Assembly (NCBI RefSeq): GCF_000746825.1
Contig: NZ_JQIV01000006.1
Location: 744,001 to 808,000, forward strand
Source of the DNA: Carnobacterium inhibens subsp. inhibens DSM 13024
GTDB taxonomy: Bacteria > Bacillota > Bacilli > Lactobacillales > Carnobacteriaceae
DNA: 64,000 nucleotides
Direction of reading: 5' to 3'
Below, one piece after another: positions 8,695-17,003 of this stretch (the first letter of the stretch is position 1; the number at the start of each line of letters is the position of its first letter). Both the position numbers and the translations under genes were made by a program. The notes beneath the pieces were generated by a model. That model saw only the letters and a list, made by a program, of their open reading frames with translations. It searched no databases and had not been told where the DNA came from.

Positions 8695-10731
8695 TTACTT
8701 TAATACTTTGAAAATACTTATATCATTATTTTCAAAGCATTGTTGAAAACCACTTTCCTTACTAAATACATCATTTGTTTGTTGTTTTTTATATTGTACA
8801 ATATAATCCAAATTCAATTGTATCGCTAGATTATGTTTATTTTGATATTCTTCGGAAAACAACAAATCATTTTCTTCTAACATTTCTTGTGCTCTTTCGG
8901 GTTTTAAACCGCTGTTTTTAGCATAATCAGAACCTTCTATATAAAAACTCCTATCAGAATAGGCGCTATATAAGAAAAAAAGATTATTATCGTTGTGTCT
9001 GTTAGTAGCTAATAAATCTTTACTAGTAGTATTATCTTTTAACCACATCATACCTTCGTATTCTAAAGCACTGATACTACTATTGAAATAATCTTCTTGT
9101 TCATTTTGAAAATTAGAATAGCTCTCTTCTAATTTTTCAATAATAGTATCAACTGTTCCAAGTACTGGTCGGATAAAGAATAAAGAAATAGTAATTATAA
9201 AAATCACTTTAAATTCTTTATCAGTATTTTTTACTAATAGCTTCTCTACTTCTTTTCCTCCTAAATAATAAATAATTGGAAGGGCACCAAAAAGAAAATA
9301 CATCTGCGAATAACCCGAATGCCTAATTATATAGTAGGCTCCAAGAGATATTATCGAAAAAATAAGGCAGAATTGCTCAAACAAAGATATGTATTGTTTG
9401 GTTACTAATTGATAAGCATTTCTTATTAAACTCCATAAATAAGGAATCGAAAAGAAAAAGACAGCAAGTACAAAATGAGGGATAACATAAGTAAATCTTA
9501 TGAAAAAGTTGCTATCGGGATTATTCAACCCACCTGGAAATAAAGAAGTAGAAGTAATAACATCAAAAGCAGAATTCATACCGATTTCTACTAAATCACT
9601 TCCTTGACTTAAGAGTGTAAAGTGAATAATAGCATAAGAAACGGCAGTAACCATTAACAATTTCAACCAAAATAAATTACTTTTTTTCTGAATTAACATT
9701 GCAATAGTTAAAGCAAATAAAGCAACTAGAATTATTAGCGCAATTGGTCCTTTTAATCCTGCTAACAGAAATATAAAAATAAACATTAATAAAATATTTT
9801 GTTTGTTTCCTTTAATTTCTAAACTATTTTTTATTGTTAACAATGTAATCAATACGACTGGAAAAGTAAGTGCCATTGCATTAACATTGGTGAATATATG
9901 ATAAAAAATGTTATTGTAATAACCATTAGCAACTGTTGGTACATAAAAAAGTACAAAAGCAGCAAAGTAAGCTAGATTTTTTTTATCTTTAAAAACCGTT
10001 TTAAAAAAAGCAATAGTCGAAATAGTCACTATTGTTCCAATTACAATAAATTGAAATTGGACAATTAATTCATACGCACTAAAGCCAAAAATATACTTTG
10101 CAATAGCATAGAATAAATCTGAAAAGTAATGATAAAGAAATTTAATGCCATATACTCTTGAATCCATGTTACTGCCGCTAGAAAGAATGTTGACATTACC
10201 CATATGCCAACCTATATCTTGATTAATGACTGCATTTGAAACAACTGTTGGTTTTGGAAAAGCAAACAGTGTAAATATAGCAGATATAAAAATATTTACT
10301 CCCATAAATAAATAGGTGCCTGCATCTAATGTATTATTATCTTTTGATTTATAAATGGGCTTCTTTTGCACTACTAAATAAATTAGCCTAGCCACTAATA
10401 GAACTGGTACAAAATACTTGATTAAAAATAAACTATTGAAAAATGAAAAGATGTAATACTGGATAATAATCAAAAATACCCCTAAAAAAAAGGCCATTAC
10501 TTCTTCTATCATATTACTAAAATTTTCTATTTTTAGTATTTTAAATATTATTTTTCCAGGAGAATAAATATATAAAGCTATATACAACAAAAACAAAGAA
10601 AAATTAATAATAGATAAGTCAAAAAAAAGTTTGCCTATAATTAAAATTGATAATAAAGAGATCAAAAAAAATAGTTTACCTATTGTTTTACTGTTTTTTT
10701 TATTTCTTGATGCGTCATAATTCGATTTCAC
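8695..10731 (-). CDS. Large multi-pass membrane protein, probable GT-C type transferase
   Basis: A 678-residue integral membrane protein with about a dozen hydrophobic helices, then a soluble C-terminal region of about 150 residues from roughly residue 530 (MMWLKDNTTSKDLLATNRH). WLKDNT...LATNRH and a late FYIEGSDYA segment recall the extracytoplasmic tail of GT-C/YfhO-like proteins, which take sugar from a polyprenyl-phosphate donor. With the GtrB-like gene 46 bases downstream it would form a donor-synthase/transferase pair. The assigned start is GTG, but GGAG overlaps it, so the true start may be slightly downstream. A hairpin and a candidate promoter precede it. The family call is inference from topology and context. 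Confidence 0.6.
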   Translation of the reverse strand: MKSNYDASRNKKNSKTIGKLFFLISLLSILIIGKLFFDLSIINFSLFLLYIALYIYSPGKIIFKILKIENFSNMIEEVMAFFLGVFLIIIQYYIFSFFNSLFLIKYFVPVLLVARLIYLVVQKKPIYKSKDNNTLDAGTYLFMGVNIFISAIFTLFAFPKPTVVSNAVINQDIGWHMGNVNILSSGSNMDSRVYGIKFLYHYFSDLFYAIAKYIFGFSAYELIVQFQFIVIGTIVTISTIAFFKTVFKDKKNLAYFAAFVLFYVPTVANGYYNNIFYHIFTNVNAMALTFPVVLITLLTIKNSLEIKGNKQNILLMFIFIFLLAGLKGPIALIILVALFALTIAMLIQKKSNLFWLKLLMVTAVSYAIIHFTLLSQGSDLVEIGMNSAFDVITSTSLFPGGLNNPDSNFFIRFTYVIPHFVLAVFFFSIPYLWSLIRNAYQLVTKQYISLFEQFCLIFSIISLGAYYIIRHSGYSQMYFLFGALPIIYYLGGKEVEKLLVKNTDKEFKVIFIITISLFFIRPVLGTVDTIIEKLEESYSNFQNEQEDYFNSSISALEYEGMMWLKDNTTSKDLLATNRHNDNNLFFLYSAYSDRSFYIEGSDYAKNSGLKPERAQEMLEENDLLFSEEYQNKHNLAIQLNLDYIVQYKKQQTNDVFSKESGFQQCFENNDISIFKVLK

Positions 10732-10747
10732 TCCGCTTTTTTAGTAT

Positions 10748-10776
10748 TCTATATAACTAGCTATTGAAATTCACAA
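10748..10776 (-). promoter_or_regulatory. Internal promoter before the GT-C-like gene
   Basis: On the minus strand TTGTGA and TATAGA are separated by 17 bases. Together with the hairpin just upstream it may give the last two genes of the block partly separate expression. Confidence 0.45.
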
Positions 10777-10782
10777 GATAAT

Positions 10783-10822
10783 TGGGTAAAAGAAGTTATA
10801 TAAAATACACTTCTTTTACCCA
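10783..10822 (-). other. Intergenic hairpin between legG and the GT-C-like gene
   Basis: Perfect 14-base arms (TGGGTAAAAGAAGT and its complement) around a 12-base loop, starting 20 bases beyond the legG stop codon. It lacks a T-run on the minus strand, so it is more likely a processing or stability element, or a weak terminator, than a classical terminator. Confidence 0.6.
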
Positions 10823-10841
10823 GATTATTTATATCTTAGAA

Positions 10842-11999
10842 TTAAATAGTATAAAAAGTTTTTTTCAGCGATATTTCTTTAGAAAGAGATTTCTGAATGA
10901 CTTCCATTATTTTATCGGTAACTCTTCCATCACCATATGGATTAGACATTAACTGGATACTACTTTTAAAAGAGTCTGATAAAGCTAATGAAATAGCTTC
11001 TTTAATTGATTCTTCTTGTGGTTCACAATTAATAACAGATTGAGCTTGCATTCTACCCTTTTGTCGGTCACCAATATTAACTGTAGGAATTTTAAAGGAT
11101 GGAGCTTCGATAATTCCGCTTGATGAATTGCCAATAACAGCTGAAGCTAGTTTCATCGCACTAAGGTAACGTAGTTGTCCCATAGATACAAATGAAAGAG
11201 TATTATCTAAATGTTTATTTGTATAGTCATCAATCATTTCATTAATGATTCGACCATCTGTATCAGAATTGGCTTTTGTAAAGATAATAGTTGCATTTTC
11301 TATTGTCTCTAATGCATTTAAAAGATTTTTAAACTGAACCTCAGAAGTCGCATCTTCTAGAGTAACAGGATGAAAAGTCACAAGTAATAATCTTTCTTTA
11401 AATTCCGTATCTAAGCTAGCTTCTAATTCACTTTTATTCATTAAAGGCATTTTCCTAATATTTTCAATCCCAATTGCTCCAACATTAAACACGCGATCAG
11501 GAGTTTCTCCTAATTGAATGACTCTATTTCTGTATTCTTCAGCACTTGTAAAATGCAACCAACTCATTTTAGTAATGGCATGTCTAAATGCTTCATCAAA
11601 AGCACCTTCCGTTGTTTCTCCACCATGTAAATGAGCAATCGGAATACGAGCGACCGAGGCTGCTGTTGCAGCTACAAAAGTTTCATAACGATCTCCAAGC
11701 AGTACCACCATATCAGGTTGCAAACGTTCAAAGCTTTCAGAAAAGCCAATCATTCCAAGCCCCATTGATTTTGAAATCCCAACAGGTGTATCAGAACTTA
11801 ATAAGATATCTACTTTTTCATTGATGGTGTATCCATCTGCTTCAATCAATTTATAGGTCAAACCAAATTCTGGAGATAAATGCATACCTGTAACCAGTAA
11901 TTGTAATTCTAAATTTTTAGCTTGTTTTATTTGTTCAAGAAGAGGCATCAATAGACCATATTCAGCTCTTGTTCCTGTTACTACACAAATCTTTTTCAT
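10842..11999 (-). CDS. legG: Hydrolysing UDP-sugar 2-epimerase of nonulosonate synthesis (LegG/NeuC family)
   Basis: A 385-residue protein starting KKICVVTGTRAEYGLLMPLL, the signature of hydrolysing UDP-GlcNAc-type 2-epimerases (NeuC/LegG/PseG-like fold GT-B), with HLHGGETTEGAFDEAFRH and GNSSSGIIEAPSF later on. It releases the nucleotide and inverts C2. With LegB and LegC in the same operon the substrate is probably UDP- or GDP-2,4-diacetamido-bacillosamine, giving 2,4-diacetamido-6-deoxymannose for LegI. The ATG overlaps the legI stop by 4 bases (ATGA), showing tight coupling. NeuC of sialic acid synthesis is the alternative, but the linked dehydratase and aminotransferase favour LegG. Confidence 0.85.
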   Translation of the reverse strand: MKKICVVTGTRAEYGLLMPLLEQIKQAKNLELQLLVTGMHLSPEFGLTYKLIEADGYTINEKVDILLSSDTPVGISKSMGLGMIGFSESFERLQPDMVVLLGDRYETFVAATAASVARIPIAHLHGGETTEGAFDEAFRHAITKMSWLHFTSAEEYRNRVIQLGETPDRVFNVGAIGIENIRKMPLMNKSELEASLDTEFKERLLLVTFHPVTLEDATSEVQFKNLLNALETIENATIIFTKANSDTDGRIINEMIDDYTNKHLDNTLSFVSMGQLRYLSAMKLASAVIGNSSSGIIEAPSFKIPTVNIGDRQKGRMQAQSVINCEPQEESIKEAISLALSDSFKSSIQLMSNPYGDGRVTDKIMEVIQKSLSKEISLKKTFYTI

Positions 12000-12997
12000 C
12001 TCTCAATCAACTCATCTGCTTGATAATCTTTAGTCGCTTTTGATCCAATGATTTCATCCCATAACATAGGTGAAATTCCAGTTCCTGGACGTTTGATTTC
12101 TAAATTTTCTTCTGAAAAAATTTCACCTATACTAATAGGTGCTTTTGCGACAATACTTTTACGCGCAATAGGTTTATTTTTTCTTTCAGAGTCTGTAGGT
12201 GTTTTAACACCCGTTCCTAAAGCTTTTTCAATATTACGTATACTTTTAACCATTTGTTTTAGCTCATCTGGTTCAAGGCTTGCTTTATGATCTGGACCTT
12301 CCATTGTCTTGTCTAATGTAAAATGTTTTTCAATCACTACAGCTCCAAGTGCTACAGCTGCTATCGGAACTTCAATTCCTAATGTATGATCTGAATAGCC
12401 TACTTTTACTTTAAACGCATCTTTCATGGTATTCATAGCCGTAAGATTTACATCAGACATAGGAGTTGGATATTCTGTATTGCAATGAAGTATAGTAACG
12501 TCCGTAGTTCCATTATTCTTTAATACCTCTAATGCTTCTTCTATTTCTCCTAAAGTTGCCATACCAGTAGATAAAATAACCGGTTTTTTTGTCAGTGCAA
12601 TTTTTCTTAGATATGGCAGATTAGTAATTTCACCAGAAGGAATTTTGAACACACTAAGATCTAAATCCACTAATAAATCGATACTCTCCAAATCAAATGC
12701 AGAAGATAAAAACATAACATTTTTACTGATAGCATAATCCATTAATTCTTGATGCTTATCATAATCTAATTCTAGTTTTTTTATCATATCGTACTGATTT
12801 TCGTCATTATTACCAGTATTAGCTATTTGATAATCCGCTTTCTCAGCGTTTACTGTTACTAATTTACTGGCTTTAAAACTTTGAAATTTAACAGCATCCA
12901 CACCAGCTTCTGCACCTTTTTCGATTAACTGTTTGGCAAGCTCAATACTGCCATTATGATTAACTCCTGCTTCTGCTATAATAAAAACTTTATTCAT
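11996..12997 (-). CDS. legI: N,N'-diacetyllegionaminate synthase (NeuB/LegI family)
   Basis: Using the ATG at 12997 (AAGGAGG 7 bases upstream) the protein has 333 residues; an earlier in-frame start lacks this support. It opens MNKVFIIAEAGVNHNGSI, contains VDAVKFQSFK, FLSSAFD, VFKIPSGEITN, ILSTGMATLGE, LHCNTEYPTP and VGYSDHT, all hallmarks of the NeuB TIM barrel, and ends with an SAF/antifreeze-like domain (RKSIVAKAPISIGE...RPGTGISP). It condenses phosphoenolpyruvate with a 2,4-diacetamido-hexose, or with ManNAc in the sialic acid version. Its start overlaps the acetyltransferase gene by 8 bases. The choice of legionaminate over sialate rests on legB and legC nearby. Confidence 0.88.
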   Translation of the reverse strand: MNKVFIIAEAGVNHNGSIELAKQLIEKGAEAGVDAVKFQSFKASKLVTVNAEKADYQIANTGNNDENQYDMIKKLELDYDKHQELMDYAISKNVMFLSSAFDLESIDLLVDLDLSVFKIPSGEITNLPYLRKIALTKKPVILSTGMATLGEIEEALEVLKNNGTTDVTILHCNTEYPTPMSDVNLTAMNTMKDAFKVKVGYSDHTLGIEVPIAAVALGAVVIEKHFTLDKTMEGPDHKASLEPDELKQMVKSIRNIEKALGTGVKTPTDSERKNKPIARKSIVAKAPISIGEIFSEENLEIKRPGTGISPMLWDEIIGSKATKDYQADELIER

Positions 12998-13631
12998 TAG
13001 TTGCCTCCTTACATGGATTCCCATAAGCTTTTTTAAAGCTTCCTATATTACGAATAACTACACTTCCTGCACCAATTATTGTATCTTCTCCTATTTTAAC
13101 ACCTTGAATAATAGTAGTATTGGTTCCAATATGAGTCGATTTACCTATACTTACGTTTCCGCTAAGGGTTGCCCCAGGTGCTAAATGGCAATAATCACCA
13201 ATGGTGCTACCATGTTCCACGATAGCACCAGAGTTAATGATAGCTAATTTACCGATTTTCACAGATGCATTTACAATTGCACCTTTACCAATAAATGTAC
13301 CTTCATTTATATTTATTTTATTAGAAACAATTGCCGTTTTATCTTTTACAACTGGAAAAAAGAAACCAAGGTCTTTAGCTTTTTGGAACAATTTTTGTCG
13401 TAATTGAGTATTCCCAATACTTCCTAAAGTAATAAAGGCATTTTGAACACCTTTATCTCGCCACCCTTGCAAGTCTTCATCTACACCGACAATTGGAATT
13501 CCACCTATTGTTTCTCCAACTTTTTCTGGTGTATCTAATATACCGATAATATCAAAAGAAGAGGATTCTAGAATAGAATCAATCACACTTTCGCAGTGTC
13601 CGCCGCCACCAATCAAAAGTATTTTTTCCAT
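12990..13631 (-). CDS. NeuD/PglD-type sugar O/N-acetyltransferase
   Basis: A 213-residue protein with an N-terminal nucleotide-sugar binding part (EKILLIGGGGHCESVID, GIPIVG) and a C-terminal left-handed beta-helix of hexapeptide repeats (INSGAIVEHGSTIGDYCH, GNVSIGKSTHIGTNTTI). This is the PglD/NeuD family. In the legionaminate pathway such an enzyme (LegH/PglD role) acetylates the 4-amino group made by LegC. The catalytic His is probably in IVEHG. The gene begins immediately after the stop codon of the nucleotidyltransferase gene with no clear ribosome binding site, implying translational coupling. An O-acetylase acting on the finished sugar remains possible. Confidence 0.82.
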   Translation of the reverse strand: MEKILLIGGGGHCESVIDSILESSSFDIIGILDTPEKVGETIGGIPIVGVDEDLQGWRDKGVQNAFITLGSIGNTQLRQKLFQKAKDLGFFFPVVKDKTAIVSNKININEGTFIGKGAIVNASVKIGKLAIINSGAIVEHGSTIGDYCHLAPGATLSGNVSIGKSTHIGTNTTIIQGVKIGEDTIIGAGSVVIRNIGSFKKAYGNPCKEATNE

Positions 13632-14672
13632 TTATCTAACACCCAAACTATCGATCATATTTTCCATTTCTTTGATCTGTCCCATATCCAACCAAGAGTT
13701 TTCACTTACTGGAAATACGCCTACTTTAAACCCAGCGTCTTTTGCTTTCATAATAACATCTGGTAAATCTGCGAATTCATTATTAGGAACAAAATCTAAT
13801 ACTTGTGGCTCCATTAAATACATTCCTGTATTAATCAAATGACTATATTCAGGTTTTTCAACTGTACTTTCAAGTAGACCATCTTTATCTAATTTTAAAA
13901 CACCATAAGGAATTTGAGTATTTTTAAGGGAAGCTACGAATGTGATATCATTTTTGTTTTTTTGATGAAAATCCATTACGTCTGTATAATCAGTGTCTAC
14001 TAAAATATCACAATTAGATACAAAAAATGTTTCATTTAGATAGTCTCTCATTAAAGATAAGCTTCCGCCCGTACCTAAAGGCTTGTCTTCTTCTACGAAA
14101 GTAAGATGATACTCTCTTTCTTCTTCGTTAAAATAACTCTTAATCATATTTTTTTTGTAATTTACGCTTACAACAAAATTTGAACAGCCATAATTATGAA
14201 ATTTATCAATAATTCTTTCCATAATCGGAGTATCTCCAATAGGAATTAGCGGTTTAGGTAAAATTTTAGTATACGGATAAAGTCTCGTTCCTTTTCCACC
14301 TGCCATAATGACAACTGGAGGATTAATTTTTTTACCTTGTACTAATTCACTAGAATTAAACATGATATTTCGAATAGAATGGTCCTCATTTAATATAGGA
14401 AGAGAATCAACTTTCATCTCTTCCATTTCTTTCACACCATTATTCGCTTCACTCTTTAAAATACATATCGGGTTAGTATTCATAGCTTCTATAACTAGAT
14501 CTTGAATCGACTTATCTTTTAAAATAAATCTTCTTATATCGCCATCCGATAACGAACCTACTAACTTATTATCCTTCGTTATATAGATAATCTTTCGAGC
14601 ATTTTTATCCATTTGTTCCATTGCTTCTTTAATCGTTGTTTGTTCTGAAACAATAAAATCATTTATTTCCAT
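13632..14672 (-). CDS. CBS-domain nucleotidyltransferase (PtmE-like, sugar-1-phosphate)
   Basis: The start at 14672 is chosen because GGGAGG lies 6 bases upstream; an earlier in-frame ATG would overlap legC. The 346-residue protein has two CBS motifs (about residues 1-120, with KLVGSLSDGDIRRFI) followed by a sugar nucleotidyltransferase domain with PVVIMAGGKGTRLYPYTKILPKPLIPIGDTPI split over two motifs: MAGGKGTRL and PKPLIPIGD. This architecture matches PtmE of Campylobacter, which makes GDP-glucosamine for the GDP-linked legionaminate route. It is not the CMP-sialate synthetase fold. It suggests a dedicated GDP-amino-sugar precursor, which is inference from the family. Confidence 0.82.
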   Translation of the reverse strand: MEINDFIVSEQTTIKEAMEQMDKNARKIIYITKDNKLVGSLSDGDIRRFILKDKSIQDLVIEAMNTNPICILKSEANNGVKEMEEMKVDSLPILNEDHSIRNIMFNSSELVQGKKINPPVVIMAGGKGTRLYPYTKILPKPLIPIGDTPIMERIIDKFHNYGCSNFVVSVNYKKNMIKSYFNEEEREYHLTFVEEDKPLGTGGSLSLMRDYLNETFFVSNCDILVDTDYTDVMDFHQKNKNDITFVASLKNTQIPYGVLKLDKDGLLESTVEKPEYSHLINTGMYLMEPQVLDFVPNNEFADLPDVIMKAKDAGFKVGVFPVSENSWLDMGQIKEMENMIDSLGVR

Positions 14673-14685
14673 AGTATCCTCCCAC

Positions 14686-15846
14686 TCATAGCACTTCATT
14701 TAAGCATTCCGTTACATATCGTACTTCTTCTTGATCAAGGTTTGAACTACAAGGGATGTTTAAAATATGATTAACATAATATTCTGCTTTTTCAATTTTA
14801 TAGGCTTGAGCTTTTTGGTAAGGTTTTTGTTCATGAATCAAGCCCCAAATAGGACGAGTTTGAATTTTTTCAGCTTGTAACTTTTGAATAATATCTTGAA
14901 TATCAGGATTCTCTTTAATATTTAAAGCATAAAACCAATAATTAGGGCGTATATTTTGATTAAAATCCATCAATTCAACTTTTTCATTGCTTTCAAAAAG
15001 TTCTTTATACAGGTTATAATTTGTTCTTTTTGTTTCAATAAATTCTTCTAAACGTTCTAATTGTCCCACTCCAAGAGCAGCTTGCAAATTAGTCATACGG
15101 TAATTATAACCAATATCGCCATGGATGAAATTTAATGTATCATCTTTTGCTTGTGTTGACAGATAACGAACATACTCTAAGTCTTCTTTATTTTTAGCTA
15201 AAATCATACCCCCGCCACCGGTTGTCATAATTTTATTTCCATTAAAAGAAAACACACCAAAGTCTCCTATTGTTCCAGCAAATTGGCCTTTATATAAACC
15301 ACTTGTATAATATGAGCCTAATGCTTCTGTAGCATCTTCAATCAGCTTAAGGTTATATTTTTCAGCTATTTTCACTAATTTTTCCATGTCTAGTAAATTT
15401 CCAAAAACATGTACCCCTAAAATAGCTTTTATCTGGCGATTAGAATGGTTATTTATCAATTTACCATTTTCAAAAGTACATTCATCTTCAATAAACTGTT
15501 CCACTTTAATCGGATCTAGACATAATGAATCATCGCAGTCCATAAAAACTGGTTCCGCTCCGACATAGCGTACAGGATTAACTGCTGCAATAAAAGTTAA
15601 TGTTGCAGTTAATACTTCATCGCCTAAACCTACTCCGCTTTGAATCAATGCTAAATGCAATCCTGCTGTTCCACTTTGGACTGCCACTGTTTTTTCAACA
15701 TGAACATATTCTGCAACATTTTTTTCAAACATTTCAATATAACTTCCGCCAGTAGAAACCCACTCATCTTTTACTGCTTCAGTGACGTACTTTAATTCAT
15801 TACCTTTAATATTTGGTACAGATAATGGGATAAATTTTCTTTCCAT
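14686..15846 (-). CDS. legC: LegC-type PLP aminotransferase (DegT/DnrJ/EryC1 family)
   Basis: A 386-residue member of the DegT family: FIPLSVPNIKGNELKYV at the start, SGTAGLHLAL (phosphate cup), IEDATEALGS (Asp for the pyridine nitrogen) and SFNGNKIMTTGGGG, where the Lys should bind PLP. In this pathway it transfers an amino group to C4 of the 4-keto-6-deoxy sugar made by LegB. The SFNGNK version, rather than SFFPTK, is typical of the LegC branch. A TAGGAGG Shine-Dalgarno precedes the ATG and the gene follows legB by 12 bases. Its TGA lies 13 bases before the nucleotidyltransferase start, so all are one operon. Confidence 0.9.
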   Translation of the reverse strand: MERKFIPLSVPNIKGNELKYVTEAVKDEWVSTGGSYIEMFEKNVAEYVHVEKTVAVQSGTAGLHLALIQSGVGLGDEVLTATLTFIAAVNPVRYVGAEPVFMDCDDSLCLDPIKVEQFIEDECTFENGKLINNHSNRQIKAILGVHVFGNLLDMEKLVKIAEKYNLKLIEDATEALGSYYTSGLYKGQFAGTIGDFGVFSFNGNKIMTTGGGGMILAKNKEDLEYVRYLSTQAKDDTLNFIHGDIGYNYRMTNLQAALGVGQLERLEEFIETKRTNYNLYKELFESNEKVELMDFNQNIRPNYWFYALNIKENPDIQDIIQKLQAEKIQTRPIWGLIHEQKPYQKAQAYKIEKAEYYVNHILNIPCSSNLDQEEVRYVTECLNEVL

Positions 15847-15858
15847 ATCGAAAGCCTC

Positions 15859-16836
15859 CTATATATTATAAATATCTGTTTTGTAGCTATCCATGTTGTT
15901 CTTTAAAAATTCAATTGTTTCAGCTAATCCTTGTTCAAGTGTATAATTTGGTTTCCAATCTGTTAGACGCATAATTTTTTCATTAGATCCTAAAAGACGG
16001 TTAACTTCACTTTTTTCAGGACGTAATCTTACGTCATCTGTAATAATTTTTGCATTAGGGTTGATTTGGCGAATCATTTCATTTGCTAATTCACCAATAG
16101 AAATCTCTTGTTGTGTTGCAATATTTATTTCTTCTCCAATTGTATTTTCAGCTTTAGCTAATGTAATAAAACCATTAGCAGTATCTTTTACATAGTTAAA
16201 ATCACGTGTTGGAGTTAAAGAACCTAACTTGATTTCTTCTTTTCCTGCCAATAATTGGGTAATAATCGTTGGAATAACTGCTCGAGCAGATTGTCTTGGA
16301 CCATAGGTATTAAATGGGCGAACAATTGTAACCGGCATATTAAAGCTTCTATAAAAGGACTCAGCAATACGGTCTGCTCCAATTTTTGTAGCTGAATAAG
16401 GAGATTGCCCTTGGAAAGGATGGTTTTCATCAATTGGCACATATTGAGCTGTTCCATAAACTTCTGACGTAGACGTTACAAGAATACGGCTAGTACCTAA
16501 ATCTCTCGCAGCTTGTAATACATTTAGCGTTCCTTTAATATTCGTGTCTACGTATGAATCTGGTGAATGGTAACTAAACGGAATAGCAATCAATGCTGCT
16601 AAATGATAAACCGTATCAACGCCTTTCATTGCTTCTCTTACGCCATTTGGATCACGGATGTCACCTGTAAAAACATCAATTTGACTTAATATTTCTTTAG
16701 GTAAACTATCTAACCATCCCCATGAATTAAATGAATTATAATAGGCAAAAGCTCTTACCTTTTCTCCTTTTTTAACTAATTCTTCTACAAGGTGGCTTCC
16801 AATAAAACCATCTGCTCCTGTTACTAATACTGTCAT
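15859..16836 (-). CDS. legB: NAD-dependent nucleotide-sugar 4,6-dehydratase LegB
   Basis: A 325-residue extended SDR enzyme. The NAD-binding Rossmann motif is VTGADGFIGSHLVEEL; the family motifs YHLAALIAIPFSYHSP, TSTSEVYGTAQ and YSATKIGADR (Tyr/Lys catalytic pair) and the substrate motif RPFNTYGPRQSARAVIP follow. AIPFSYHSP and NTYGPRQSARAVIP are typical of LegB, which converts UDP- or GDP-GlcNAc to the 4-keto-6-deoxy sugar, the first committed step to bacillosamine and legionaminate. GAGGAGAG precedes the ATG. It is the first gene of the nonulosonate block and has a candidate promoter 66-71 bases upstream. Confidence 0.9.
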   Translation of the reverse strand: MTVLVTGADGFIGSHLVEELVKKGEKVRAFAYYNSFNSWGWLDSLPKEILSQIDVFTGDIRDPNGVREAMKGVDTVYHLAALIAIPFSYHSPDSYVDTNIKGTLNVLQAARDLGTSRILVTSTSEVYGTAQYVPIDENHPFQGQSPYSATKIGADRIAESFYRSFNMPVTIVRPFNTYGPRQSARAVIPTIITQLLAGKEEIKLGSLTPTRDFNYVKDTANGFITLAKAENTIGEEINIATQQEISIGELANEMIRQINPNAKIITDDVRLRPEKSEVNRLLGSNEKIMRLTDWKPNYTLEQGLAETIEFLKNNMDSYKTDIYNI

Positions 16837-16901
16837 TTTTCTCTCTCCTCTATCTTATATAAGATTCTAGCATTTTGAATACCATTAAATATATCCAGTC
16901 A

Positions 16902-16910
16902 ATTATATCA
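16902..16910 (-). promoter_or_regulatory. Extended -10 promoter of the legionaminate block
   Basis: On the minus strand TGATATAAT gives a TGn extended -10; no good -35 is visible. It lies in the 167-base gap upstream of legB, which also holds a small hairpin around 16954-16979 (TATTGTTTA arms). Read-through from the upstream sugar transferase gene is equally possible. Confidence 0.4.
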
Positions 16911-17003
16911 TATCAATTCTCTTTTTTCTCTTACCCTATGCATAATTCTATGCTTATTGTTTACTTTATATAAACAATAGTAAAGAGGAGAAAAATTTGG
17001 TAG

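Noticed and set aside
10842..13024. Sialic acid (Neu5Ac) operon
   Set aside because: NeuB and NeuC alone would allow it, but LegB and LegC in the same operon and the absence of NeuA favour a legionaminate-type sugar.
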